A DNA stretch of 64,000 nucleotides from Dastarcus helophoroides (GCA_028583605.1 CM053332.1:25066692-25130691); one strand, 5' to 3'; counted from the stretch's first letter, positions 34,001 through 45,325 are shown. Numbers and translations: made by a program. Notes: generated by a model not told the origin, from the sequence alone.

Positions 34001-37000
34001 TCATCTTCAGAGAGTATCTCTCTGAAAATGAGAGATACTCTTTGAAGATGAGAGATACTCTTTGAAGATGAGAGATACTCTCCGAAGAAAGGATCTCTCA
34101 TCTTCAGAGAGTATCTCTCCGAAAATGAGAGATACTCTTTGAAGGTGAGAGATACTCTTTGAAGATGAAAGATACTCTTTGAAGATGAGAGATACTCTTT
34201 GAAGATGAGAGATACTCTTTGAAGATGAAAGATACTCTCCGAAGAAAGTATCTCTCATCTTCAGAGAGTATCTCTCTGAAAATGAGAGATACTCTTTGAA
34301 GATAAGAGATACTCTTTGAAGATGAGAGATACTCTTTGAAGATGAGAGATACTCTTTGAAGATGAGAGATACTCTTTGAAGATGAGAGATACTCTCTGAA
34401 GAAAGTATCTCTTATCTTCAGAGAGTATCTCTCTGAAAATAAGAGATACTTTTTGAAGATGAGCGATACGCTTTGAAGATGAGAGATAGTCTCTGAAGAT
34501 GGAAGATACTCTTTGAAGATGAGAGATACGCTTTGAAGATGAGAGATACGCTTTGAAGATGAGAGATACTCTCTGAAGAAAGTATCTCTTATCTTCAGAG
34601 AGTATCTCTCTGAAAATAAGAGATACTCTTTGAAGATGAGAGATACGCTTTGAAGATGAGAGATACTCTCTGAAGATGGGAGATACTCTTTGAAGATGAG
34701 AGATGCGCTTTGAAGATGAGAGATACTCTCTGAAGATGGGAGATACTCTTTGAAGATGAGAGATACTTTTTGAAGATGAGAGATACTCTTTGAAGATGAG
34801 AAATACTCTCTGAAGAAAGTATCTCTTATCTTCAGAGAGTATCTCTCTGAAAATAAGAGATACTCTTTGAAGATGAGAGATACTCTTTGAAGATGAGAGA
34901 TACTCTCTGAAGAAAGTATCTCTTATCTTCAGAGAGTATCTCTCTGAAAATGAGAGATACTCTTTGAATATGAGAGATACTCTTTGAAGATGAGAGATAC
35001 TCTCTGAAGAAAGTATCTCTTATCTTCAGAGAGTATCTCTCTGAAAATAAGAGATACTCTTTGAAGATGATAGATACGCTTTGAAGATGAGAGATACTCT
35101 CTGAAGATGAGAGCTACTCTTTGAAGATGAGAGATACTCTTTGAAGATGAGAGATACTCTTTGAAGATGAGAGATACTCTTTGAAGATGAGAGATACTCT
35201 TTGAAGATGAGAGATACTCTCTGAAGAAAGTATCTCTTATCTTCAGAGAGTATCTCTCTAAAAATAAGAGATACTCTTTGAAGATGAGAGATACTCTTTG
35301 AAGATGAGAGATACTCTTTGAAGATGAGAGATACTCTTTGAAGATGAGATACTCTTTGAAGATGAGAGATGCTCTCTGAAAATGAGAGATACTCTTTGAA
35401 GATAAGAGATACTCTTTGAAGATGAGAGATACTCTCTGAAGAAAGTATCTCTTATCTTCAGAGAGTATCGCTCTGAAAATGAGAGATACTCTTTGAAGAT
35501 GAGAGATACTCTTTGAAGATGAGAGGTACTCTCTGAAAATGAGAGATACTCTTTGAAGATAAGAGATACTCTTTGAAGATGAGAGATACTCTTTGAAGAT
35601 GAGAGATACTCTTTGAAGATGAAAGATACTCTCTGAAGATGAGAGATACTCTCTGAAGATGAGAGATACTCTTTGAAGATGAGAGATACTCTTTGAAGAT
35701 GAGAGATACTCTCTGAAGAAAGTATCTCTTATCTTCAGAGAGCATCTCTCTGAAAATGAGAGATATTCTTTGAACATGAGGGATACTCTTTGAAGATGAG
35801 AGATACTCTCTGAAAATGATAGCTTAGCTATCGAATTCAGAGAGATACTCTCTCAAGATGACAGCTTGGCTATCGAAACGCGTTAGAGCAACCTCTGTTG
35901 TATTTTTTAATCTTTTTTGGTTTCAGGGGAGAAGATTTGTATTTCAACTTTTGAAAATAACCAAGGATCAGTCTGTTCCACCAAAAAAAATCAAAGTTTT
36001 AATAAATGCCCAAAATTTGAAAATCCGAGGCATCGAAAAAAGCCAAAATTATTTGGATAGATCGAGATTTTTAAAAGTCGAAGTGTTGAACAGAGTAAAA
36101 ATTTTGGAAAATTTTGGTAATTAAAATTTTGAAGCAGTGGAGCATTTTTTGAAAACAGTTGAAATTGTGGGTTGGATTTTCAAAAAAAAAAATCAAATTT
36201 TGAAAAAAATGTTAACTCTTTTTTGAAAAAGTCTTAACTCTTTGTTGAAAAAGTTCTTAACTCTTTTTTGAAAAAGTCAACATTTCCTGAATAAATTGAA
36301 ATGTTGAAAGAAACTCAGAAATTAAAAAATAGCCAAGTTTTAAGATAAAAATCGAAAAATAGTCGAAAATGTCAAAAAAGTCGACATTTTATGAAAGTTC
36401 TCGATCTGAAAAAGTTGAAAGTTTACAAAAAAAAGTCGAAATTTTGAAAAATGGTTGGTTGACATCGAAATTATTAATAGAAGTTTCCAGTAAAAGTTAT
36501 AATTTAAAAAAAAATTGTAGTATATAAATTTTACCAATGAATTTTTAGGGTAGTAATTGCCGAGGAGGGCGGAAATCAATGACGCTATATCAATCTGTTG
36601 GAAGTTGTTCGATGTATTTTCTTCTTTAATTCCAGCTCCCCAAGCGACGAACGGAGTGTCAATTTCGTATTTGGAGTGCGAACCGTGTGCCCCCCAGTTG
36701 GTCATCCCGTGACTCGAAGTAAATACGAACGAGGTCGCATTATCCATAAAGAAATCTTTCACTGTATTTTCCAGTTTCATTACAATGTCATCAATTACGT
36801 CAACATTTCTCTCATATTCCCTGAAAATTAACTGAAAGCTAAACTCATTTGACACGGTTGCGTTTTACTTGGTAAACGGTCTATACGCGTGACTTGTCAT
36901 ATCCAATCCAAATAAATTTATAAAGAATACATTTCCCGCCATACGAACGTCACCACACGTCTTACAATCTTTCTTATCATCGAAAAACTTCTGGACTTCT

Positions 37001-40000
37001 TTGGCCACCAAAAAATCGTAAGAACTGGGGTTTTCGTCCTCGAAATCGATGCCAGGCGTGTTCCATGTGACAACGTGGACTTGCGACTCTGTCGTAAAAT
37101 TCAAGAAGCACGTTAGGGATGTCGATCTGAGGTCGATTAATCGAAAAATCGATATTTTTATTAATAAGTACACTACAAAACTTGAACAAAGTTTATTTAG
37201 TTTCGATGAAGTAAAAATTACAAGAGCGTAGAAAGAACATCAATTTGGAAAAAAATTATCACGGAATGTTGACTTTTCCTCCTCTAAGTCCCGAGATTAA
37301 AGTCAAAATTTCGACTCTAGTATCAAAATTTCGAAAATAAGTCGAAATTTGGAGTTTAGAGTCGAAATTTCTAGAAAAAAGTAGTACTAATAAATACACA
37401 ACCAAATACAAAACTTAAAAAAGTTGTATTTACTGTTTTTGAAGTAAAAATTACAAGAGCGAAGAAAGGATATCAATTTGAAAAAAAATTATAACTGAAT
37501 GTAGACGTTTTCTCCTCTAAATCCCGAGATTAAAGTCGAAATTGCGATTCAAATGTCAAAATTTCGAAAAAAGAGTCGAAATTTGGAATTTAAAGTCGAA
37601 ATTTCTAGAAAAAAGTAGAAATTTCAATTTTCAAATCAAAATTTAACGAAATGTTACCAAGGCGTAGAAAGGGCATCGATTAAAAAAAAAATTTTATTTT
37701 AAAAATTTCGACTTTTTTCTCAAACTTCAACTTTTATTTCAAGTTGTCACTTTTTTCTCAAATTTCGACCCTTTTCTCAAAATTTCGACCTTTGTTCCGA
37801 AAATTGAACTTTTTCGAAATGTTACAAAGACGCCGAAAGGAAGTCGATTTAAAAAAAATATATTATTTTTAGAAATTTCGATTTTAACCTCGAAATTTCG
37901 ACTTTTTTCTGAAAATTTCGACTTTTTTCTTAAATTTCGACTTTTTTCTTAAATTTCGACTTTAATTTCAAAAATATGTTATTTTTGAAAATTTCGACTC
38001 TTTTTCCCAACCTTCGATTTTAAGCTCGAAATTTCGACTTTTTTCCCAAAATTTCGACTGTTTTTCTCAAAATTTCGACTTTTTCCCAAAATTTCGACTG
38101 TTTTTCTCAAAATTTCGACTTTGAATTCACTTTTGACCTTAATAAGGAAATTTCGACATTTTTCTCGAATTTTCGATTTTAAACTCAACATTTTGACTTT
38201 TTTTCTGAAAATTTCGACTTTTTTCTTAAATTTCGACTTTAATTTCAAAAAATGTTATTTTTGAAAATTTCGACTCTTTTTCCCAACCTTCGATTTTAAG
38301 CTCGAAATTTCGACTTTTTTCCCAAAATTTCGACTGTTTTTCTCAAAATTTCGATTTTTGTCTTGAAATTTCTACTTTTTTCGCGAAATTTGGTTTTATT
38401 TCTCAATTTTCAACTTTTTTCTCGAAATTTTGACCTTAATATTGAAATATCGACATTTTTCTGGAAATTTCGACTTTTAAAGTCAAAATTTTGAATTTAT
38501 TTTCGAAATTTCGATTTTTTTTAAAAAATTTTGATTTTTTTTTTCGAAATCTTCGATTTCTCTCAAATTTCGACCGTATTTTCGAAATTTCGACTTTTAT
38601 TATTAATTTCGATTTTTTTTTCGAAATTCCTCTTTTTCTCAAATTTCGACATTTTTCCCAAAATTTCGACTTTTTTTCTTAAATTTCGACTTTATTCTCA
38701 AAATTCGACTTTTTTCTGGAAACTATTTCGATTTTGTTCTGAAAATTTCAACTTTTTCGAAATGTTGGAAAGGCATAGAAAGGACATCGATTTAAAAAAA
38801 ATGTGATTTTTAGAAATTTCGACTTTTTCCCCAAACTTTGATTTTGAGCTCGAAATTTCGATTTTTTTCTCAACATTTCGACTTTTTTTCTCAAATAACG
38901 ACTTTTTTTCAAAATTTTAAGAAAAAAATCGAAATTTTGACTTTTTCCTCAAATTTCGTTTTTGTTTCTTTGTCTTTTGTTTCTCAAATTTCGACTTTTT
39001 TCTCAAAATTTTGACCTTAATATCAAAATTTCGAAATTTTTCTCGAAATTTCGACTTTGAACTCACTTTTGACCTTACTATCGAAATTTCGACCTTTTTC
39101 TCGAAATCTCGACTTTTTTCTCAAATTTCAACGTTTTTCTCGAAATTTTGCCCTGAATATCGACATTTGGACATTTTTCTCGAAATTTTGACTTTTTTCT
39201 CGAAACTTCGACTTTTTTTCGAGAAATTTCGACTTTTTTCTCGGAATCTTGACTTTTTCTTCGAAATCTCGACTTTTTTCACAAATTTCGACTTTTTTCT
39301 TAAAATTTCAACGTTTTTCTCAAATTTCGACTTTTTTCTCGAAATTTTGACTTTTTTCTCGAAGTCTCGACTTTTTCCTCGAAATCTTGACTTTTTTCTC
39401 AAATTTCCACTTTTTTCTCGAAATAATTCGAAATTTCGACTTTTTTCTTGAAATTTCGACTTTTTTCGAGAAATCTCGACTTTTTTCTCGAAGTTTCGAC
39501 TTTTTTCTTGAAATTTCGACTTTTTTTTTCTCAAAATTTCGACTTTTTTCTCGAAATCTCGACTTTTTTCCCGAAATTTTGACCTGAATATTGACATTTG
39601 GACATTTCTCACAAAATTTCGACTTTTTTCTCGAAATTTCGACTTTTTTTCGAGAAATCTCGACTTTCTTCCCGAAGTTTCGACTATTTTCTTGAAATTT
39701 CGACTTTTTTTCTCGAAATTTCGATTTTTTTTCTCTAAATCTCGACTTTTTTCTCGAAATATTTCGAAATTTCGATTTTTTTCTTGAAATTTCGACGTTT
39801 TTCTCAAATTTCGACTTTTTTCTCGAAATCTCGACTTTTTTCCTGAAATCTCGACTTTTTTCTCGAAATTTTGACCTGAATATTGACATTTGGACATTTC
39901 TCACGAAATTTCGACTTTTTTCTTGAAATTTCGACGTTTTTCTCGAAATTTCGACTTTTTTCCCGAAATTTTGGCTTTTTTCTCCAAATCTCGACTTTTT

Positions 40001-42783
40001 CCTCGAAATCTTGAATTTTTTCTCAAATTTTGACCTAAATATCGAAATTTCGACTTTTTTTCTCAAAATTTCGAGTTTTTCTTAAATTTCGGCTTTTTTC
40101 TCAAAATTCGACTTTTTTTCTGGAAATTTTGACTTTTTCCTAGAAATTTCAACCTTTTCGAAATGTTACAAAGGCGTAGAAAGAAGGTCGATTAAAAAAA
40201 TGTTTTTTTTTACTTTTTTCTGAAATTTCGATTTTTGTTTCTAAAAATTTCAACTTTTTTCTCAGTTTCGATTTTTTGTCTCGAAATTTCGACCTTCTTC
40301 TCGAAATTTCGTTGTTTTTTTCTCAAATTTCGACTTTTTTCTCGAAATTTTGACCTAAATATATTGACATTTGGATATTTCTCACGAAATTTCGATTTTT
40401 TTCTCGAAATTTCGACTTTTTTTCGAGAAATCTCGACTTTTTTCTCGAAATCTCGACTTTTTTTCTACAAATTTCGACATTTTTTTCGAAATTTTGACTT
40501 TAAACTCAAAATTTCGACTTTTTTTCTACAAATTTCGACTTGTTTCTCAAATTTCGACTTTTTTCTCGGAATTTCGAGCTTATAAAGTCAAAATTTCGAC
40601 TTTTTCTCAAATTCCGACTTTTCCTCAAATTCCGACTTTTTTCTCGAAATGTTGATCTTAATCACAAAATCTCGATTTAAAACTCGAAATTTCGACTTTT
40701 TTCTCGAAATTTCGACTTTTTTCTCGAAATTTCGACTTTAATCTCGAAATTTGTAAGAAAAAACCAAAATTTGCTAATTAAAAACAGTAATTATTGGTAC
40801 CCTACTACCAACTGTCAAGATTGTTGGGAAAGAGGAGTGGTGGGACGTAAATGTCGTCTGCCTAATTTAACTACAGAGTGCGCTTATTACAGAGCGACAA
40901 AAAATTCGATATCAAAGTTGAAATTCTGAGATTGAAGTCGAAATTTCGAGATTAATTTCGCAATTTTAGGAAAAAAATTAGAAATTTCAAGAAAAACAGT
41001 CGAATTTTCGAGAAAAAAGTCGAAATTTTTAATGTAAAGTCGAAATTTCGGGTTGAAAGCTGAAATTTCGAGTTTAAATCCAAAATTTTGAAAAAAAAGT
41101 CGATTTTTCGAGAAAAAATGTTGAAATTTCGAAAAAATCGACATTTCGAAAAAAATCGAAATTTCGAGATAAAAGTCAATATTTCGAGAAAAAAAAGTCG
41201 AAATTTCGAAAAAAATCGAAATTTCGAAAAAAATCGAAATTGCGAAAAAAATCGAAATTTCGAAAAAAATCGAAAATTCGAGAAAAAAGTCGAAATCTCT
41301 AAAAATATTTTTTGAAATCAATGTCTGTGTTACGCCTTTGTAAAATGTCGAAATTTCGAATTTTTTCTCGAAAATTATATTGTATACAGTGTCAATATTA
41401 AATTGTAAAAGAGTTGGTACTTAGAATATAGTCTTATATTCTAAGGGTTGGTAGAGCTTAACTGTCATCTGCCTAACTTAACCATAGAATAAGAAATTTT
41501 GACTAATCTTGAAATTCAAAAAAAACTTGAAATTTCGAGATTAAAGCCGAAATTTCGACTTTATCTATGAAATTTCCTCGAAAAAAGTCGAAATTTGGAA
41601 AATAAAGTAGAAATTTCCACTTTAATCTCATAATTTCCAATGTAAACTTCATATTTCTAAATATATTTTTATAAATAAATGCCCTTTCTACATCTTCGTA
41701 AAAAACCAAAAATGCATAAATAAAAAACAAAGCAGAAAATTAATATGTATAGGGTCTTTTTAATTAGGAATAAATAATTAAAATGTAAATATTAGTATTT
41801 AAAATCCAAGAAAAAACTTTCAAAATTAAACTACGCCAATTGCTCATTATCGTTCAATTTTTGTTTTATTAGAAATATTTAAAAATGTCACCAACAAGGC
41901 GATTAATCGGAAATCGATCTTTCAGCACCCAATTTTATCGAGAATCGATACATTTGCTCACGATTCGAATCGATCCGAAAGTCGATTATTTTAAAAAGGA
42001 ATCGACATCCCTAAAGCACGCTCAATATGTCATTGAGTACGCCAGGCCCGTAACCAGGATTTTTTGGGGCTAAAACTATCTAGTCTTTGTGTGCACGTCT
42101 GAAAAGTTCAATTATATCTGGTGCGAAGCCAAGAGGGGGCTGCAGCCTGGTTACGGGCCTGGAGTACGCCATCCGTCATACTCACTACTTGCGAAGAGTT
42201 TGGCGACATCTGAACTTCCCCAAAACCAAACGTTCTTGCTTTCGCTTATAACAGAGTCGCACCTCATGGGATCCCTTCCAAAAGCGCTGAAAAGGCCACT
42301 GGGACCCTCCCAAACCCCACTTAATATAGCTATGTGTCCCAAATGCGATTCGGTCGGCGATAGGGTCTGGGAAATCCCCCAGGATGCTATATTATCTCTG
42401 ATCGAACTGTAAACAAGCAATTGTCGTTGATATATTCAAATTTATGTTCGAAAATAATATTAAATATCAAATCGATCGCTTGTGACAGACGACAAAAACG
42501 CACGGAATATCAGACGATATGGCTGTGGGACGACCATTTCTCGTCAATTTTAAATGTGTGAGGACGCTTACCCCAAATAAGGCAACAGTTCTGGATGTTC
42601 CTTGAAAACGGACTCTGATCTAAAGCCTTCGACAACGAATAAAACAACTCGTTTCGCCGGCGGATACTTTGTCGATTTCACCATGGGCAAGTCAGTCTCC
42701 AAATGATCTGAGAAAAAACTATCCATTACGACTTTCAAGAGGAGAAAATGGACCAGCAATGCGTAACACAGCAATCGCTTCAT
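25094..42783 (-). CDS. PIGN: PIGN-2: tandem PIGN paralogue with altered metal site, complete, 11 exons
   Basis: Second GPI ethanolamine phosphate transferase 1 gene, same orientation, upstream of PIGN-1. Exons (minus strand): 42783-42572, 42406-42186, 37088-36869, 36820-36535, 30675-30475, 30411-30174, 30124-29952, 29603-29416, 29362-29145, 25975-25710, 25534-25094. Total 2664 nt, 887 codons, no frame lesion; nine exons have exactly the PIGN-1 length, exon 3 is two codons shorter and exon 9 one longer. The active site differs: VLFVVEGFR has E52 for the metal-binding Asp, and FTSSHGMTNWGAHG has S254 and N259 where PIGN-1 has D256 and D261. T89 is kept in SPTESHLGH, but the following Arg-Pro is His-Leu. 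D207 and H211 are kept. Exon 5 ends in a GC donor (AAG|GCGAGT). Introns 2, 4 and 9 are 3-6 kb of repeats. Known family chemistry makes catalysis doubtful; the open frame argues for a retained product or a recent loss. Confidence 0.88.
26030..28385. repeat. Array of inverted-repeat units of about 700 bp in PIGN-2 intron 9
   Basis: Arms of about 300 bp in plus orientation at about 26030, 26760, 27480 and 27825, and in minus orientation at about 26420, 27140 and 28195. Shared words are GATTATCTCGGTTT, GAGCATAAAATTTGCGACAA and CTCAACCGTTTTTGAAATA with their inverses. Most units read arm, about 90-bp spacer, inverted arm, like a tandemly amplified MITE. Confidence 0.85.
28386..28760. other. AT-rich stretch of PIGN-2 intron 9
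   Basis: Purine-rich, poly-A-interrupted sequence between two arrays; nothing recognisable. Confidence 0.4.
28765..29125. repeat. 15-bp GATC-rich minisatellite
   Basis: About 24 copies of GTGATCGTGATCAGT with single-base variants. Because 15 is a multiple of 3 it leaves long open frames (CDRDQ repeats) that are not genes. It ends about 20 bp from the PIGN-2 exon 9 donor at 29144. Confidence 0.95.
29705..29880. repeat. Dispersed repeat in PIGN-2 intron 7
   Basis: Partner of 14205-14420 in PIGN-1 intron 4, sharing ATGCAACCTAGACT-like and GCGGTTGCTCTC ... GTCCCAGAA words. Confidence 0.6.
30791..30900. repeat. 55-bp direct duplication in PIGN-2 intron 4
   Basis: Two adjacent copies of AGATGCA(A/G)TCGGTGGCCG ... 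GTCCAAATCTC, about 116 bp upstream of exon 5. GC content is higher than in the surroundings. Confidence 0.85.
31085..31262. mobile_element. Short foldback-element copy
   Basis: Left arm CTCTGAAACCAAGAAAG ... CTATCATCTTCAGAG joined almost directly to right arm GTTGTGTTTTTT ... GATAACCAAGAACC, without an interior. Confidence 0.75.
31263..32740. other. AT-rich degenerate sequence in PIGN-2 intron 4
   Basis: Irregular TTTTGAAAATTT-type words in both orientations; no clear period and no coding potential. Possibly a decayed satellite. Confidence 0.5.
32740..35990. mobile_element. Foldback element with expanded satellite interior
   Basis: The left arm at about 32740-32840 (ATCTCGTCCCCTGAAA ... GCTATCATCTTC) is inverted at 35850-35990 (GACAGCTTGGCTATCG ... 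CAGTCTGTTCCACCAAAA). Between them lies a 3-kb satellite. It sits in PIGN-2 intron 4. Confidence 0.82.
32850..35830. repeat. 20-bp satellite with interspersed hairpins
   Basis: Monomer GAGATACTCTTTGAAGATGA. Every 80-250 bp a run is broken by an inverted block (CTGAAGAAAGTATCTCTCAT, then CTTCAGAGAGTATCTCTCTG), forming hairpins and a higher-order unit. The monomer words ATCTTCAGAG and AGAGAT are those of the inner foldback arm. The Ser/Leu/Glu-rich frames on the minus strand are artefacts. Confidence 0.93.
35991..36534. other. AT-rich stretch of PIGN-2 intron 4
   Basis: Short repeats of GAAAAAGTCTTAACTCTTTT near 36215-36275; otherwise nothing recognisable. Confidence 0.4.
37114..42013. mobile_element. 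Non-autonomous hAT-type element carrying the 21-bp satellite, 4.9 kb
   Basis: Ends TAGGGATGTCGAT and ATCGACATCCCTA form a 13-bp perfect TIR. Flanks AAGCACGT (37106-37113) and AAGCACGC (42014-42021) are an 8-bp target duplication with one mismatch. The interior holds the 21-bp satellite (37.2-40.75 kb), core 1, inverted satellite, core 2 and about 340 bp of unique right end. No transposase is visible. It is inserted in PIGN-2 intron 2, 25 nt from the exon 3 acceptor. Confidence 0.88.
37200..41650. repeat. 21-bp AT-rich satellite, block 3 (HSE-like monomer)
   Basis: Same monomer as block 1, plus orientation to about 40750 and inverted from about 40910 to 41300. Motif GGCGTAGAAAGGACATCGAT or variants occur near 37212, 37455, 37660, 37825, 38770, 40165 and (inverted) 41320. 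Satellite runs at 39.1-39.6 and 39.6-39.9 kb are locally duplicated. Confidence 0.93.
42043..42161. mobile_element. hAT-type MITE, 119 bp
   Basis: TIR CAGGCCCGTAACCAGG, inverted as CCTGGTTACGGGCCTG (with one extra base near the end). Exact 8-bp duplication GAGTACGC at 42035-42042 and 42162-42169. In PIGN-2 intron 2, 30 bp from the larger hAT-type element and 16 bp from the exon 2 donor. Confidence 0.9.
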
Positions 42784-42823
42784 TTTCCCCACGAAATTCG
42801 CTTCAGTCACTTCGATTTGACAG

Positions 42824-43500
42824 CAATCAATTAATCGCCTCGGTTTACGTCAAAAATTCAAAACGTTTATTTTTTGGAAACTTCCATTTTCATTTACCCA
42901 GTGAACGCTTCTGATTTTTTTAATTATGAATTACTTAAACATCTAATTTTTCCGAAAAGTGTTTTTGTTTCGAAAACTTGAACTCCTTCGCAAAATTTCA
43001 ATTTTAACCGCAAGTATTTTTTAATCCTTTTTAGGAACAAAATATGTATTGGAGTAACTTTGAGGATGAAATTTTATGAAAGATAAAAACCTTTTATTTC
43101 AACTCTAAGTTTCTAAGGAAAAATTAAAAAAAAAAAACAATCCAAAACAGTGTTCCCTCGAAATTACGATACTTTTCGTGACATTTTTCAATTAAAACTA
43201 CAATTATTATTTGTTCAAAATGTTGGTGTCATATTTTTTTACTAATTTTAAATTTAATAACAACTTCGGTATTTTTCGTCAACATTTATAAAAAAAAATC
43301 TCTAAACTTTTAAAATAGCCAACTTTTTTTAAAAAAAGTGTCAAAATTAATAATTTGAAATCGAATTAAAGTAAATAAAAATTTGTATCGAGTCTTTTTC
43401 GCAAAATTCAAAATCTAAACTCGCAGTTTTCTGTGTTCCTTAAGCTCCAACTGTATTTTAAAATTGTGTCTTTTCATCTCGAAATTTCAATTCAGTATGC
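42824..43500. other. Spacer upstream of PIGN-2
   Basis: AT-rich, non-tandem; nothing recognisable beyond the short shared PIGN leader at its left edge. Confidence 0.4.
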
Positions 43501-43636
43501 CTCTGAAGATAATAGCTTGGCTGTCGAAACGCATTAGAGCAACCTTTGTTGTGTTTTTTAATCTTTCTTGATTTCAGGGGACAAGATTTGTATGTAACTT
43601 GGTGAAGATAACCAAGGACCAGTCCGTTCCACCAAA
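43500..43636. mobile_element. Foldback element, single right arm
   Basis: CTCTGAAGATAATAGCTTGG, ACGCATTAGAGCAACC, TTTCAGGGGACAAGATTTGT and GTCCGTTCCACCAAAA in order: a complete 137-bp arm with no visible partner. Confidence 0.85.
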
Positions 43637-45028
43637 ATTCGATTTTTATGTCAGAACGACATCTCTCGAAATTTCTAATTGGAAACTTTCAGCACAAATT
43701 TCCAAATTTTTCAGCTGGCTCGTTTTCAATTTTTAATTATTTTCGTAAAAATTCAATTTGAAGCTTCAAATTTTTGGGTTTGTTCTGGAAATGTTTATTT
43801 ATCTTTAAATTTCAATTCTAAATGTCATCTTTTTTTATTGAGATTAGGAGGTGGTTTTTATTAATGTTTTTTATCGAATTTTTTTTCTCAAAATCCAAAT
43901 TCTCATCTTTTCCTTAAAATTATTACTTTTTTTGACTCATCTTTTGATTTTATTTTGAAGTTTACATAACATAGGCAGTTGCTTATATGGATAATTCGAA
44001 ATTGAGTGAACAGTGCGGAATATTTTGAAAATTTGATACGACCATAGACCGTGATACGATTGTTCTGAAATAAATGAAATATTTCCCGACTATCATTCAG
44101 AAATGACTTATTGAAGAAGTCGAGCGTCAATTATTGATGTTTCTTAATTAATTAGTGTAAATCGTGTATCTTTCAGGAGTTGCATGTTTGTCCTCGATTA
44201 GAATTTAGAATGAATCAATATCTTTAACAATTAAAAAGCTGAATCAACTAACTACTTCTAATCATTGTCCTTCGTCGTGCAAATACGATTCTCGTTCTAC
44301 GACACCGAAGCACTAAGACTAAATTGTTTAACTTAAGTTAGTAATCAGTTTTGATTGCATTTTTTTAAACTTAACAACAGTAAATGCGAAATTACTAGTA
44401 GATAACTGCATAATTACTAGTAGATCGCGTATTAGTAACGGAGTGTCATTTCCTACCGAATTCAGAAGTTTATTAGCGAAGTTCAAAGTTTTTATTTGAG
44501 GATAGTAAAGCGGAATTATCTATTAATAATATTCTTACTTTCAAGGTGTGACCTTCGCTTTAATACCTCAGATTCGCTTCAAAACAGATTGTGCTAGTAT
44601 TATACTGAATTCGGTACGTTCCTCTGACGTATATTTACTCATATTTTCGTTGTTACTCCACCACAAGTAAATATTAATGGTAAGTACACGCCTTTCTTTT
44701 TGAAGGAGAAATGAATTTCTAACTAGATTTAAATTAAAAAACACAAATACTGTCATTAATGTTTTTTTTGTTACATATAGGTTCTTTTGAGTCTGTCTCA
44801 TTGACTCAATGGTCATGTAGTTCGCTTGTTACTTGTTGGAGTATGTAGTTGCGAGTACATCGACCGATATTTCGACGCCACACTGGTGGCATTTTTTCCA
44901 AAGAAACCCCCAACTGACAATTCAATCTTGTCAACACGCCGAACTGAATGCACCAAAGACATGATCATCACCATTAATATATTAATAATTCAGTGTGTTG
45001 GCGCTTTTAATTCATTTTTTTTTCTCAA
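43637..45028. other. Non-repetitive spacer, possible 5' region of the SLC10 gene
   Basis: A 76-aa frame at 44826-45056 (EYIDRYFDATLVAFFPKKP) is not recognised. ATGGTAAGT at 44678 could be an ATG next to a donor. I could not link either to the SLC10 exons. Confidence 0.25.
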
Positions 45029-45325
45029 AATGTTTGTTGTTGTTAACAAGTTATGACAGCAGAACTATCAATGTGGACGCGTAGCATAAAACATGTCAAA
45101 CTGCACACGACGTTTTTCCAACTGTTTCGAAGTATTTTCAAAATATTTGCTTACTTATTCCTTGTCCTGATCATTACGAACCCAAAAAAAAAGAACAAAA
45201 TCGGTCGAGCCATTCCCAAGTGATGATATTTCATACATACGGTAACTGATTCTAATTCATAAACATTTTTATTTATTGAAATACAAAAATTGTCCCCTGA
45301 AACCAAGAAAGATTAAAAAAGACAA
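45029..45325. repeat. 297-bp direct repeat, copy 1
   Basis: Near-identical to 45890-46180 (TGTTTGTTGTTGTTAACAAG ... CCTGAAACCAAGAAAG), including adjoining foldback-arm sequence. The copies differ by a few bases and a short indel. Confidence 0.92.

Noticed and set aside
32851..35777. Ser/Leu/Glu-rich frames on the minus strand (SSSKSISHLQRVSLIFKEY)
   Set aside because: Products of the 20-bp satellite (period 60 in protein frames); no start context, splice logic or codon bias.
32850..35830. CRISPR-like regular repeats
   Set aside because: No unique spacers, monomers are contiguous, and the genes are spliced and animal-like.
44826..45056. 76-aa frame as a first SLC10 exon
   Set aside because: Not recognisable as a signal peptide or SLC10 N-terminus, and its end runs into a 297-bp direct repeat.
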